From contig NW_025778873.1 in NCBI RefSeq assembly GCF_021130785.1, positions 62,001-126,000 of the forward strand: 64,000 nucleotides of DNA, written 5' to 3'. Origin of the DNA: Homalodisca vitripennis (lineage: Eukaryota > Arthropoda > Insecta > Hemiptera > Cicadellidae). This document shows, one piece after another, positions 1-9,160 of this stretch (position 1 is the first letter of the stretch; every line of letters begins with the position of its first letter). Both the position numbers and the translations under genes were made by a program. Below the pieces are notes generated by a model. That model searched no databases, was not told the origin of the DNA, and saw nothing but the letters and a program-made list of their open reading frames with translations.

Positions 1-142
1 TTGAAATAGTTTTTTCCTAATATCATCCCTATTTTTCAAAATTTTTTAATGCAATTTAAAATGTATACTTTTATCAATGTCTTTAACAATTCTGTAAAGT
101 TTTAAAATTATCCGAAGAATAATAGTGAAATAAACACGATTT

Positions 143-1331
143 TTACTGAATTTCTCTAATATCGTTCTTAATCACATCATAGGCTAAAAATTTCTCAGAA
201 ACCACAACCACATAACATGTTGAGTTAGTAATAGCATTTTGAAAATCCATATTGATAATTATATCGTTCTTTGAACCAGAAATATTTGTCAAACTCTTTG
301 TTGTATCAATGACATAAATAGGTCTATTCGCTAAAAATTCTTTAGGATTGTAATACATTTCCTTATTATTACAGTAAACTTTCTTAAAATCTTGATACAT
401 CTGATACATGATTCTGAAAAGACCTCCTGAAATGTTTAAATTTTGTAATTCATCTGGATAATAAGAACTGTTCAATTTTACTCTGATATTTTTTACATTC
501 AAACTATCAAACTTTGAAGGATTTTTTTCTTGATTATTCTGTCTATCTGTTTGAAAACCAATGATAACGAACTTGGGATTGAAGATATTTCTATAAATAT
601 TTGTGATATCGAACGAATAAGTTTTTCCGGAAATACCTTTTTGCTCAATACATTGCCAATCTAGAAAATTAAACATAATATTTTGAGTTTTTGTAATTTC
701 GTTAATCAACATAATTTTACTCGTAGTTTTGTAATCAATCATCGGCACCCTAATAAAAAATCTGTAATTGTAATTTTGCCATCAACTGGCATATCATTTC
801 CAGTTTTTGTTTTTAATATCGCATCATCGTCTTCTGCTCTTATAAAACTTAGATAAAATCCTCCTTTATAGATCGGAATAGTAACATTTTCAAAAAATCC
901 TAATCCAAAATGAGATAAATTTCCAGCTGCTTCAAAAACATCAAATTTAAAATCTGATTCAAAGCCATTAGAATTTTGAGAAATAACATCACTTTTTGAA
1001 TACGAAATAGTGCCTTTAATTGTGCTTAATTGGCTACAGTTTTCGACTTCTTCTATCAATTTATTGTGTTTTCTTACTTCAATCTTAGAAAATAAAAACG
1101 GTATAAAATTATCGATTAATCTAACACAGTTCCAAGATATGCTTGACCATCTTGTTTTGTTAAAGTTCCAGAAATATAAAACTGGAAGTTAGACGAGCAA
1201 AAATTATCTCCAAAATCAATATTAAACTCAGTTCTTTTATTCGGTTCATTGAAATGTTGTTTACTAATTGGATAGAAATTTTTAAACTCCGCCCTTTCAA
1301 TATCACTAGCATACTTTTTGTAGTCCGCCAT
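143..1331 (-). pseudogene. Polinton major capsid protein (double jelly-roll), frameshifted
   Basis: This is a hexon-like capsid protein of about 395 codons, spread over three frames. The N-terminal piece starts at 1331 (MADYKKYASDIERAEF). The middle piece (about 1120-750) contains the conserved FSKIEVRKHNKLIEEVEN stretch and GLGFFENV. The C-terminal piece (748-143) ends in VVVVSEKFLAYDVIKNDI. The order and motifs match Polinton major capsid proteins, which form the pseudohexameric virion shell. Frame breaks lie near 1116-1120 and 748-757; both look like single-base changes. The start is supported by the element's TAAATG signal. It is the left-most gene visible, transcribed away from the other structural genes' upstream side. 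Family identification is from recognised motifs, not a search. Confidence 0.8.
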
Positions 1332-1439
1332 TTATTAAGAAAACATTTAGAAATTTTAAACATCATGTATAAGAAAGATATCATTTTTTCATCGATCTAA
1401 TGTACGTTTTTATAAAAAAGATATAAATTTTGGTCATTT

Positions 1440-1838
1440 TTAATGATCTACTTTGTCATATTCAGGATTCTCTTCCTTAAATTTTGCAATTTCGGCCACA
1501 TATTTCAATAAAATCTGCACAGGATAGTAACTACTATCTATAATATTATTCCAATCAACTGTATCTTTATTTTCATCCAAAAACTTTATACTCAAGTTTT
1601 GATAGAGACAAAGAACAGACATATGATATTTTAATTGATAATGTATATTTTCTTGAATGAACTCTGATGATAAAGTTTGATATTTAGCAATGTTATACCA
1701 ATTCAATTTGTTTACGTATAATCTTATCATATCTTCGGATAATTCATATTTTTGAGAAATATCATCCCAATGTTCTTTTTTGAAATCTCTTTCGTGTTGC
1801 ATTATAAAAAGATCGAAAGCACTGTAATGTCCCGCCAT
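1440..1838 (-). CDS. Polinton accessory protein with W-x-x-I / Q-x-LS-x-x-FI repeats
   Basis: An intact 132-residue protein beginning MAGHYSAFDLF. It contains short repeats built around Trp-x-x-Ile followed by Gln-x-Leu-Ser-x-x-Phe-Ile (KLNWYNIAKYQTLSSEFI, then NLSIKFLDENKDTVDWNNII). Repeats of this type occur in proteins of large DNA viruses and some Polintons; no function is known to me. It lies between the capsid gene and a small zinc-ribbon gene. Its upstream signal is the variant AATAAATAGAGATGG, with the ATG displaced a few bases from TAAAT. The first seven residues recur at the start of a second protein at 2313 because of a local tandem duplication. Confidence 0.6.
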   Translation of the reverse strand: MAGHYSAFDLFIMQHERDFKKEHWDDISQKYELSEDMIRLYVNKLNWYNIAKYQTLSSEFIQENIHYQLKYHMSVLCLYQNLSIKFLDENKDTVDWNNIIDSSYYPVQILLKYVAEIAKFKEENPEYDKVDH

Positions 1839-1840
1839 CT

Positions 1841-2011
1841 CTATTTATTAAGAAAAAATTTCAAAATCAAGTTTTTTATAAATTGGCTCTTTTTAGCGTT
1901 ACATTCAGCACATTTTCCAGATATTCTCTTAACTCCATTGATGTTTGCATAGTATTTTATATCATTTGTTTTAGTTTTTTCTTTACATCTCACACAGTAT
2001 ATGAGCGCCAT
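1841..2011 (-). CDS. small zinc-ribbon protein, DUF5679-like, copy 1
   Basis: A 56-residue protein too short for most gene finders. It starts at 2011 directly after TATATAA. It has the pattern CVRC...SGKCAECNAKKSQFI, i.e. two Cys-x-x-Cys pairs 28 residues apart, the signature of a minimal zinc ribbon like DUF5679 proteins in large viruses and Polintons. The extra C-terminal residues (after QFIK) read into the upstream signal of the neighbouring gene and are probably not functional. A near-identical copy lies at 2342-2485. The same ribbon appears at the integrase N-terminus, so it may bind nucleic acid; that role is inference. Confidence 0.7.
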   Translation of the reverse strand: MALIYCVRCKEKTKTNDIKYYANINGVKRISGKCAECNAKKSQFIKNLILKFFLNK

Positions 2012-2025
2012 TTATATAAGGAAAA

Positions 2026-2313
2026 TTAGTCATCATAGCCGCCTAATCCATTAAATCTGTTATCAATATTTTCAAAAATTTTATTAACATCTTCTTTAAA
2101 TTTATTAAAGTTTTCTTCTAGTTTATTTACTTTATCGAGTAATTCACCAACATCGTCTACTGATCTTCTATTTCTGGCTTCTAACTTTTCATAGACTTCT
2201 GTTGTAAAATCTCTAACATGCTGTTTATAATTCTCATAATTTTGTTTTAGTTCATTAAACATTTTAATATGATCTTCGAATTGATATTTTAAAGCACTGT
2301 AATGTCCCGCCAT
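2026..2313 (-). CDS. chimeric coiled-coil protein created by tandem duplication
   Basis: A 95-residue protein with MAGHYSA at its start, shared with the protein at 1838. Almost all the rest (FEDHIKMFNELKQNYEN onward) is the C-terminal coiled coil of the gene at 3510, with an internal deletion. Both genes end in FNGLGGYDD. The local repeat period is about 475 bp. The heptad-like Leu/Ile/Phe spacing suggests a coiled coil throughout. It is probably a by-product of the duplication rather than a selected gene, although the reading frame is open. Confidence 0.55.
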   Translation of the reverse strand: MAGHYSALKYQFEDHIKMFNELKQNYENYKQHVRDFTTEVYEKLEARNRRSVDDVGELLDKVNKLEENFNKFKEDVNKIFENIDNRFNGLGGYDD

Positions 2314-2341
2314 CTCTATTTATTAAGAAAAAATTTCAAAA

Positions 2342-2485
2342 TCAAGTTTTTATAAATTGGCTCTTTTTAGCGTTACATTCAGCACATTTTCCAGAAACTC
2401 TTTTAACTCCATTGATATTTGCATAGTATTTTATATCATTTGTTTCAGATTTTGCCTTACACCTCACACAAAATATGAGCGCCAT
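2342..2485 (-). CDS. small zinc-ribbon protein, DUF5679-like, copy 2
   Basis: A 47-residue paralogue of the protein at 1841-2011, starting at 2485 after the same TATATAAATGG signal. It has the same two Cys-x-x-Cys pairs (CVRC and CAEC) and ends KKSQFIKT. The end agrees with the natural length of this family, so this is likely the ancestral copy. Differences from copy 1 are few (for example F for Y before the first Cys pair), which indicates a recent duplication. Confidence 0.7.
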   Translation of the reverse strand: MALIFCVRCKAKSETNDIKYYANINGVKRVSGKCAECNAKKSQFIKT

Positions 2486-2499
2486 TTATATAAGGAAAA

Positions 2500-3510
2500 T
2501 TAGTCATCATAGCCGCCTAATCCATTAAATCTGTTGTCTATGTTTTCAAAAGTTTTATTAACATCTTCTTTAAATTTATTAAAGTTTTCTTTTAGTTTAT
2601 TTACTTTATCAAGTTTATCATCTATTCCTTCAAGTAATTCACCATTACTTTTTATTTTTTCACGAACGTTATCTTGATATGTATCAAAATCTTCCTGAAT
2701 TTTTCGAACTAGTTCTTTAACTTTATTTTGATACGCAATAACACCTTGCGCAATGTTTATAACTTTTTCATTAATTTCACCAACATCGTCACTGATCTTT
2801 TACTTCTTTCTTCAAGTTTTTCATAGACTTCTAACTTGTCATAGACTTCTGTTGTAAAATCTTTAACATGCTGTTTATCATTCTCATAATTTTGTTTTAG
2901 TTCATTAAACATTTTAATATGATCTTCTAATTGAATCATTACAACAACATCAAACGGATAAATTCCCTTACTAACGCTGCTAAGTCTTTTTCCTTTAAAA
3001 TCTAAGGCTTTTTTAACATTCGGATCATGTACATCAACAATATCGATGTTTTCTGATAATTTTAGAGTTTTCAAAATTTGTTCTTTAACAACAATATTAT
3101 GTTTGTCAATACCAGGTCGAACACCGACAATTCTTTTTTTATTAGCCAAACTAACATAATTCTTTTCAACTTTGATCGCTTCAGTAATTTTATCAGCTTT
3201 TTCGATGTGAGACATTAAATTGGTAAATATTTTTTCTGCACCATCTTCAAATTCTTTTTTCAATGTTTTTATTTTATCAGCAACTTCACTTGAATTCATG
3301 AAATTTGCAAGTTTGTTATCATATTCTGCTTTAAAATCTTCAATCTCGACAGCAAACATATCTGAATCTGGAAGGTTTTGTAATAAATTTTCTAACTTGT
3401 TATCAAACTCATTTCTCAAACTATCAAAATTCAAACTATTATCTACATTTTGAATACTTTTTGTTTTAATTTGTGTTCCAAATACGTCAAAAATATTTTG
3501 TGAATCCATA
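2500..3510 (-). pseudogene. coiled-coil virion-associated protein (unassigned), frameshifted
   Basis: The protein starts at 3510 (MDSQNIFDVFGTQI) after an AATAAATATGG signal and reads about 240 residues. One frame change near 2795 moves the remainder into another frame, which runs on to GGYDD at 2503. Predicted parts are a long charged helical region (about residues 20-100), a compact segment around KKRIVGVRPGIDKHNIVVKE, and a second coiled coil. It overlaps the end of the protease gene in another frame (3487-3510). The position among virion genes suggests a structural or fibre-like role, but I recognise no named family. A partial copy of its C-terminus is fused to MAGHYSA at 2313. Confidence 0.55.
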
Positions 3511-3918
3511 TTTATTAAGTAATAATTTGTTAACAACTTCTTTAAAATCTTTACCATTACTCAGTTCATTCAAAACAAAAACACATAAATGACCACAAAT
3601 TGGGGGATCTTTATAATCTTGAATCTGAGAATCAGTGTAGTAGACGCTTGATTTTTTCAAATATTTAATTAATTCTATAGGTGGTTTGTCCTCAATTCTT
3701 CCATACGAATAAAAAAACATGCATTCTTATCATTTTTATAATAACAAATCCAATGCGTTCCACTTCCCATAATCGAGTCTAAATTCACAATTCCACATTC
3801 AAATTTCTTAACTTTTTCAGGTAATGTATCTCTCATGAAGATTCCTTTAAAATGTTTAATATTTTTGCAGATTTCTTCCAATTCCCCGAATGTTAAAGGT
3901 TTAAATTTTTTTTTTCAT
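3487..3918 (-). pseudogene. adenain-like cysteine protease of Polinton, two frameshifts
   Basis: This is the maturation protease that would cleave virion precursors. The N-terminal half has KHFKGIFMRDTLP and the catalytic His context GSGTHWICYY. The second half has YSYGRIEDKPPIELI, the Gln context YTDSQIQ, and the catalytic Cys within PPICGHLCVFVL. This His / acidic / Gln / Cys order is that of adenovirus-type proteases (C5). The halves are in different frames, with the break near 3700-3720. A second break lies in a run of ten A residues just after the ATG at 3918. Length matches Polinton proteases (about 140 residues). The TAAATG signal is absent here, so the start is less certain than at its neighbours. 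Confidence 0.85.
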
Positions 3919-4339
3919 TGTTTGATTTCAAGTAATTCAAAGTTTTTTCATCTAATCCAGATCCTGTAACATCTTCCAACTCTTTATCTAACCAATTTAA
4001 AAAGTTTCAAACAATAGGAATCACATCTTTGGAGCAGCTTTACGAACATAAGGAACAACATTTTTAACAACTGGAATATTTTTTCAAAAATCCAATAAGT
4101 CTTTCGAAAGTCCACCATTTTTAAGTTCTTCAACTGATTATAAGAAAATTCTATTCTGGTTCCTTTATTGTTTTTCTTATGTTTTTCGAGTTTATTGTAT
4201 TGTTTATTTGTTAAAAATATCTTATCTTCACCATTTTTTAGTTGATCTATTTTAAATTGAATACTAACGGGTATTTTTTTTTTAAAGCGGATTTTATTTT
4301 TTCTTTCTGATTTTTGCTGAAATTTACGTTCACCTCCAT
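3895..4339 (-). pseudogene. pVI/pX-like minor core protein, frameshifted
   Basis: The gene starts at 4339 with MEVNVNFSKNQKEKIK immediately behind CTATATAAATGG. Downstream, in shifted frames, are a basic stretch (KNGEDKIFLTNKQYNKLEKH) and a segment with KNGGLSKDLLDF followed by a Val/Pro/Ala-rich amphipathic stretch (about 4095-4020). The latter is the recognisable motif of the small Polinton proteins compared with adenovirus pVI/pX. Such proteins are cleaved by the protease and carry a membrane-active or DNA-binding peptide. At least three frame breaks occur. Placement directly upstream of the protease is typical. The exact 3' end overlaps the protease start. Confidence 0.6.
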
Positions 4340-4347
4340 TTATATAG

Positions 4348-5658
4348 TTAAAATTTCAAGTTCTCTTCGATTCCCATTCCTAGTTTTCTCTTAAAAAACA
4401 TTGCTCCAGCTGTTGGAAGCGCAACAAATCTTTCACCTAAACTAGCATCTTTTGATAAAAATCTATCCATTGCCTTATCTTGCAAAATTATCTGCTATAT
4501 GTCTGGAATTTGTGTCTCTATGTTTTGCATAAAAAATATCGTGTACCATAGCAGCTTGATCTAATTTATTTATACCAGGATCTCCTCTTTTTATTCTTTT
4601 TCGAGTTTTGTGCCAGGCCCCAGATACTGATAAGTTGGTACGTGTAATTCAAAAGGTAAATTGTTGATAAAATCATTCAAAAGTCCGCTACCCTCAATCA
4701 TAGATGAACTTATTGCCGGCAAAATTCGTTTTAAATATTGAATTCCATCAGGTTTTTCAATCACCTCATCAAGTTTGTTCGAAATAAAATCTTTAATCGC
4801 TTTCTTTTCGTTCAAAAAATTGTTGTTTCCAGCCTTTTCTTGAGCATAAATGTAATTGTTAATTCCATCGAGTTTTGTCAAATCGTCGCTATATCTGTAT
4901 TCAATCTTATTATCACTGTATTTTCTTACACCTGATCCTTCGATTCGTTTTTCCCAAATTGGTTTAATTAATTTCATATATTTTTTACCTCTACTTGACT
5001 TAGGCTTCTTAGTAGATGTATCATTATTTTTGTAAATTGAGTCAGATTCCCATAAAATTTCTGTATACTTTTACAAATCTTCTTCAGAATATAAATTATC
5101 TTTTGGAGCGTTATGGTATGTTAATAATCTCCATAAACCTTGAGTTCCTTTATATGTTTTCTAATTAATAATGATATCATTATGTTCAAAATTCACGGGC
5201 AAATTTCCAATCATAAAACTGTTCTTTTTTTATCCCAATACAAACCAAATCTATCATCTTTTACTCTAGGAAAGAATTTCCTACCAATTGGACCAACTAT
5301 TATATCCATTGTTCTAGGACTTATTGGTTCAACTATTGTAGATTCTTCAATGATTCGAGGTGTTGAAGATGGTAATTTTGGCAATTCAAACTCTTCTACT
5401 TCAGATTCTGGAATCGAAATATCAGCAAATTGTCGTACAACTGGAACCAAATTCATCAAATTTTGATTATCGCTTAAAACGTTTTCAATTTTACCTTCAA
5501 CATTTTTAATTGCATAAGTTACAGGTTGATTAATTTATTAATTAATTAATAAATTCTTGTTATTTTTCATCAATTCGAATCCGTTCTTTAAATTCTTTGA
5601 TTAATTTCTTTTCGATTTGATCAAGTTTTTTCGCTTCTTCAGAAGTTACGTTCACCAT
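4348..5658 (-). pseudogene. Polinton minor capsid protein with C-terminal parvovirus-type phospholipase A2 domain
   Basis: One long gene of about 435 codons can be followed from ATG at 5658 (TTCTAATTAAATGG signal) to the stop at 4348. The N-terminal third is low-complexity and acidic (SIPESEVEEFELPKLPSS). The middle has FGLYWDKK, NDIIIN and YKGTQGLWRLLTYH. Next is a basic stretch (KKPKSSRGKKYMKLIKPIWE). The C-terminus has the phospholipase A2 calcium loop YQYLGPGTKL and, in another frame, GDPGINKLDQAAMVHDIFY with the catalytic His-Asp pair and IADNF. This matches the parvovirus VP1-unique PLA2 fold used for endosomal escape. Several stops and frameshifts occur (near 5560, 5210, 5160, 5070, 4600). 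Confidence 0.8.
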
Positions 5659-5676
5659 TTAATTAGAAAAATTTTG

Positions 5677-5906
5677 AAACGTGAACGTGGAACGTAAAAC
5701 GTGAACGTGGAACGTAAAACGTGAACGTGGAACGTAAAAACGTGAACGTGGAACGTAAAAACGTGAACGTGGAACGTAAAACGTGAACGTGGAACGTAAC
5801 ACGTGAACTTGGAACGTAAAACGTGAACGTGGAACGTAAAAACGTGAACGTGGAACGTAAAAACGTGGAACGTAAAACGTGAACGTGGAACGTAAAAACG
5901 TGAACA
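5677..5906. repeat. minisatellite, about eleven 20-21 bp units rich in ACGTG
   Basis: The unit reads ACGTGAACGTGGAACGTAAA with one optional extra A. It is itself three AACGT-type sub-repeats. The array sits between the start of the PLA2-domain gene and the end of the packaging ATPase gene, in otherwise non-coding Polinton DNA. Copies are nearly identical, so the expansion is recent. There are no spacers, so this is not a CRISPR-type array. Confidence 0.95.
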
Positions 5907-5982
5907 GATTTACCGTTTTTCAGTTGTTTTCATAATGTAAATAAAAAGTAAAGACAATGTAAAAATAATTGTAAAAAATATT

Positions 5983-6699
5983 TTATCGAGTAGATTTGTC
6001 AGACCACTGAGCAGCATTTATATTAGAACATTTATTCATATATTTACCATTTTTAGGCTTCAAAGTTAGATTAATAGTTAAAAATCCATAGTCTTCTTTC
6101 CAAATTTTATCACATAATTCATTAAAGTGGTTAAAACTCATATCAGATCCCACATAATTGTTGTAAATATTTCTCAAATAGTGATCGTCTTGCTTAAAAA
6201 CACACAACATATTCAAATTATTTCTAATAACTTTTTTATCAACCTTTGAAAAGCATTGGGAAAGATAGATACAAGATATGTTTTTGTGACGAGACATTAC
6301 GAAATATTCCTTAATAACGTCCTGATTTTCCAAAATACAATCATCAAAAACGATTAACGAATTGGGTTTACATTCGCTTAACGGAACTATGTCCTCAGAA
6401 GCATTATAAAAATGTGATATTTCTTTGCTTAAGTTCTTCTAAATATTTTTGAATCTTTGTTGTCATGTTTTGTATGCGTCTTGTTCTAAAGATTTACTAA
6501 AAACATACAAATTGGAATAAGGAATCAACCTATTGTAGATAAAATTCAATAATAAAGTGGTTTTTCCACATCCACTTGAACCAACAATTAACAATCTGAT
6601 TGGTTGATCTTTCTTGTTTTCTTCAAACGTTTGAAGTTTTATCTGATCTTTTTGCTTTAAAAATTTCTCCATTTCAATAGCGAAAATGAATCTGTTCAA
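5983..6699 (-). pseudogene. FtsK/HerA-type genome packaging ATPase (A32-like), frameshifted
   Basis: The N-terminal piece (MEKFLKQKDQIKLQTFEE, ATG at 6672; an in-frame ATG also at 6699) contains the Walker A motif IVGSSGCGKTTLLLNF. After a broken stretch (about 6460-6350) the Walker B region LIVFDDCILENQD is readable. It is followed by MSRHKNISCIYLSQCFSK, a sensor-like motif of viral packaging ATPases, and the piece runs to 5983. Total length of about 230 codons fits Polinton ATPases, which pump the genome into the capsid. Unlike most genes here, the start has no TAAATG signal (GAAATGG). Its 5' end overlaps the start region of the plus-strand penton-like gene. Confidence 0.85.
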
Positions 6700-7413
6700 G
6701 TTGACTTCAGAAAGCTCTCAATTAGTTTTGAACTTCCTATTCATTTAGAGGAAGAATCAAATTATTTTATCGGTTTAAGCGGTTTTTATTCTGACAATTT
6801 TGTTATAAATATTAGTGAAAGTTCTCCTTATTGTATAGGATTTAGTGAGAAGAACATAACAAAATATTATGGTTTAAACAAAGGATATTATACCTTTGAT
6901 CAAATAAAAAATTCCCTTAAAAATTATCTGAAAACATTCAAACAATCAGATAAATCTTTAAACTTTGACGAAAACAAGTTTGAAATGCAAAAAAATTATC
7001 TCTCTAATAAAATTCAAATAAAATCACCAGTAAGAATAATGTTTTCAGCAATTATTGTAGATTTGTTAGGGTTTGTTCAAGAAACTATTGAGCCAAATCA
7101 GGTATATTTAGGAAATAAAACGCCAAAATTTAGACCGTTTGATGTAATTGAAGTGCACTGCAATCTCGTTGAACCTAGTTTTGAAAATCATACCGAACAT
7201 TTACACAAAGAATCTGAAATTTTGTACACTTTTTTCCCAAATGTTGCTTATAAATAAAAAATTAGTGAAAAACCGAATGAAATCGATTATATTCCAATTA
7301 GAAAAAATATTAAAAGAATTCAAAAAATCGTTCTAACTATACAAGACTCTGAGGGAAATTTATTAAATAATGAGAGTAAAACAACAATATATTTAAGATT
7401 GAAAAAGGAATAA
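6661..7413 (+). pseudogene. penton-like minor capsid protein, start codon missing, one internal stop
   Basis: A single frame is open from 6661 to 7413 apart from one TAA at 7255-7257. It contains ENESVQVDFRKLSISFELP near the N-terminus, FRPFDVIEVHCNLVEPSFEN, the ESEILYTFFPNVAY motif just before the stop, KISEKPNEIDYIPI just after it, and a C-terminal QDSEGNLLNNES. These motifs characterise the single-jelly-roll vertex protein of Polintons. No ATG occurs in this frame before 6985, so the start codon has been lost or lies in a shifted frame. It runs opposite to the ATPase gene and is followed by a strong palindrome and then the BRO gene. Confidence 0.7.
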
Positions 7414-7461
7414 AAATGAGTTGATGATGATGACAAAATTCAATATTTTTACTTAAAAAAC

Positions 7462-7485
7462 AAGGGGCTATTCGAATGGCCCCTT
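7462..7485. terminator. 24-bp near-perfect palindrome between penton-like and BRO genes
   Basis: AAGGGGC and GCCCCTT flank a core that contains the 8-bp palindrome ATTCGAAT; only the T/G pair next to the core is unmatched. It is by far the most GC-rich structure in its vicinity. It lies 49 bp past the penton-like stop and about 90 bp before the BRO ATG. A 3'-end hairpin is one reading; a protein-binding palindrome is another. No function is shown. Confidence 0.45.
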
Positions 7486-7576
7486 AACAATCTTCATCCT
7501 GACACTGTTTTTTATCAATGAATCTGGCCTTTATTCTCGAAATAAAAATTACTAGTTAAATTTCTTTTCTATCTAA

Positions 7577-8224
7577 ATGGAGTCAGTTGTAGACCTACTC
7601 AATAATCAACTTAGATTTGAAAACAAACATATCTTTACAATTGTGGATGATAATAATGAATTTTGGTTCAAAGCAAAAGATGTAGCAGAAATATTAGAAT
7701 TTAAAAATACGAATAAAGCTATTATTGACCATGTTAAAGAAAAGTACAGAAAAACATTTACAAACAAAGGGGGTAACGAATCGTTACTACCTTCAAATTT
7801 TCAAGAAAACACTATTTTCATTAATGAACCGGGAATATACTCTTTAATATTAAAATCTAAAATGAAGAAAGCAGAATTATTTCAAGACTGGGTTTTAGAA
7901 GAAGTATTACCCTCCATTAGAAAATTTGGTGAGTACAAACTTGAAAACAAGATTAAATATTTAGAGGACGAAGTTAAAAACTTGCAAATTAAAGATGAAA
8001 TAAAAACGGAAATAATCGCAAAACAAAGTGTAAAAATTTACTTAATGAAACCAGACCTTGTATGTAAAGATTTTGATAAGAAAAAACACCATGTTTTTGT
8101 ATTAATTAAAAAGAATCACATGTGGGAATATCCTTATTATGTTATTAGAGCTCAAAAGAGAGAAATACCGAAAAGATTGAAAGAACTTGAAATTGATTAC
8201 CCAGAAATGGAAATTTTATTATGA
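7577..8224 (+). CDS. BRO-family protein with BRO-N domain and DUF3627-like C-terminus (premature stop)
   Basis: The 215-residue frame starts at 7577 (TCTATCTAAATGG). Residues 10-110 form a BRO-N domain (HIFTIVDDNNEFWFKAKDVA, then INEPGIYSLILKSKMKKAE and FQDWVLEEVLPSIRKFGEY). A short coiled coil follows, then a DUF3627-like region (KKKHHVFVLIKKN, YYVIRAQKREI). The frame continues after the TGA at 8222-8224 with YGDPNSINLYNQMKESL, a conserved part of the same C-terminal domain, and stays open to about 8418. The TGA is therefore probably a nonsense mutation. BRO proteins are DNA-binding proteins of baculoviruses, entomopoxviruses and other insect DNA viruses, and are a frequent Polinton passenger. 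Confidence 0.85.
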   Translation: MESVVDLLNNQLRFENKHIFTIVDDNNEFWFKAKDVAEILEFKNTNKAIIDHVKEKYRKTFTNKGGNESLLPSNFQENTIFINEPGIYSLILKSKMKKAELFQDWVLEEVLPSIRKFGEYKLENKIKYLEDEVKNLQIKDEIKTEIIAKQSVKIYLMKPDLVCKDFDKKKHHVFVLIKKNHMWEYPYYVIRAQKREIPKRLKELEIDYPEMEILL

Positions 8225-8347
8225 TATGGAGATCCAAATAGTATAAATCTCTACAACCAAATGAAAGAATCTTTGAATATTTTATACAACGGAAATCATT
8301 TTACTACAAATATGGCAGAATCTCGACTGATTTATAGAATATCTAAA

Positions 8348-8713
8348 TTACACGATGAAAATGTTTCTAAATTTTACTACAAACTCTCGATTTATTATAT
8401 TTTGTTTGTAAATGTTTAGCATAACTAGGTAACCATTGCAGAATTTTGTTTCATATTCACAAGGCATTTCGTTTTTATAACTTTCACTGAAAATTTTTTT
8501 AGCACAATCTTTGCAAAAAGCATCTTTTCTATCTTTACTATACTGCCAGTTATTAAATTCAGAAATATTTTTAATTTCTTTACAAAAGTAACACTTTTTT
8601 TCTTCTAAAGTTAATTTGTCCATTTTATCATATAATTCCTTACAAAAACAGTCTTTTCTATTCTTTTCCTTATAAAATTCTTGACACTTTGTACATTTCT
8701 TTTGAGACTCCAT
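8348..8713 (-). CDS. multi-Cys zinc-finger protein, copy 1
   Basis: A 121-residue protein beginning MESQKKCTKC after TATATAAATGG. It has repeated Cys-x-x-Cys pairs (CTKC, CYFCKEIKNISEFNNW, CKDC) in the pattern of HNH-associated zinc-binding modules, but no HNH catalytic residues are visible. The C-terminal part is frameshifted relative to copy 2. I see no assigned family. It overlaps, on the opposite strand, the extended reading frame of the BRO gene, and it is a tandem duplicate of the gene at 8750-9146. Confidence 0.6.
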   Translation of the reverse strand: MESQKKCTKCQEFYKEKNRKDCFCKELYDKMDKLTLEEKKCYFCKEIKNISEFNNWQYSKDRKDAFCKDCAKKIFSESYKNEMPCEYETKFCNGYLVMLNIYKQNIINREFVVKFRNIFIV

Positions 8714-8749
8714 TTATATATAAAAAATTATTACACGATGAAAATGTTA

Positions 8750-9146
8750 CTAAATTTTATAAAAAACTCTTGACTTATGATATTTGGTTTGTAAATGTTT
8801 AGCATAACTAGGTAACCATTGAAGAACTCTTCCACATTCGCAATGAGTCGGTTTATTTTGACTTTCTCGGAAAATTCTTCTAGCACAATCCTTACAAAAA
8901 GCTTGTTTTTTTATCTTTACTATAATGCCAGTTGTGAAATTCTGAAATATTCTTAATTTCTTTACAAATACAACATTCTTTCTATTCTAAAGTTAATTTT
9001 TCTATTTTTTCGTATAATTCTCTCTCATATTTACTACGACAATCCTTACACATAGACCCTAATCCTTCTTTTTTATTCTTATTTTTATAAAAAGCTTCAA
9101 AATCTTTCAATTCTTTACACTGTGTACATTTCTTTTGAGACTCCAT
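8750..9146 (-). pseudogene. multi-Cys zinc-finger protein, copy 2, frameshifted
   Basis: Starts at 9146 (MESQKKCTQCKELKDF) after CTATATAAATGG. Visible pairs are CTQC, CKDC and CCICKEIKNISEFHNW. A C-terminal finger HCECGRVLQWLPSYAKHLQ with downstream His residues resembles a C2H2 unit. Stops and frame changes occur in the middle (about 9000-8860). It retains a C-terminal finger lost by frameshift in copy 1, so the two copies are complementary in what they preserve. Placed between the integrase stop and copy 1. Confidence 0.6.
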
Positions 9147-9160
9147 TTATATAGAAAAAA

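Noticed and set aside
5677..5906. Possible CRISPR array
   Set aside because: Units are contiguous with no unique spacers, and the context is a eukaryotic Polinton; it is a minisatellite.
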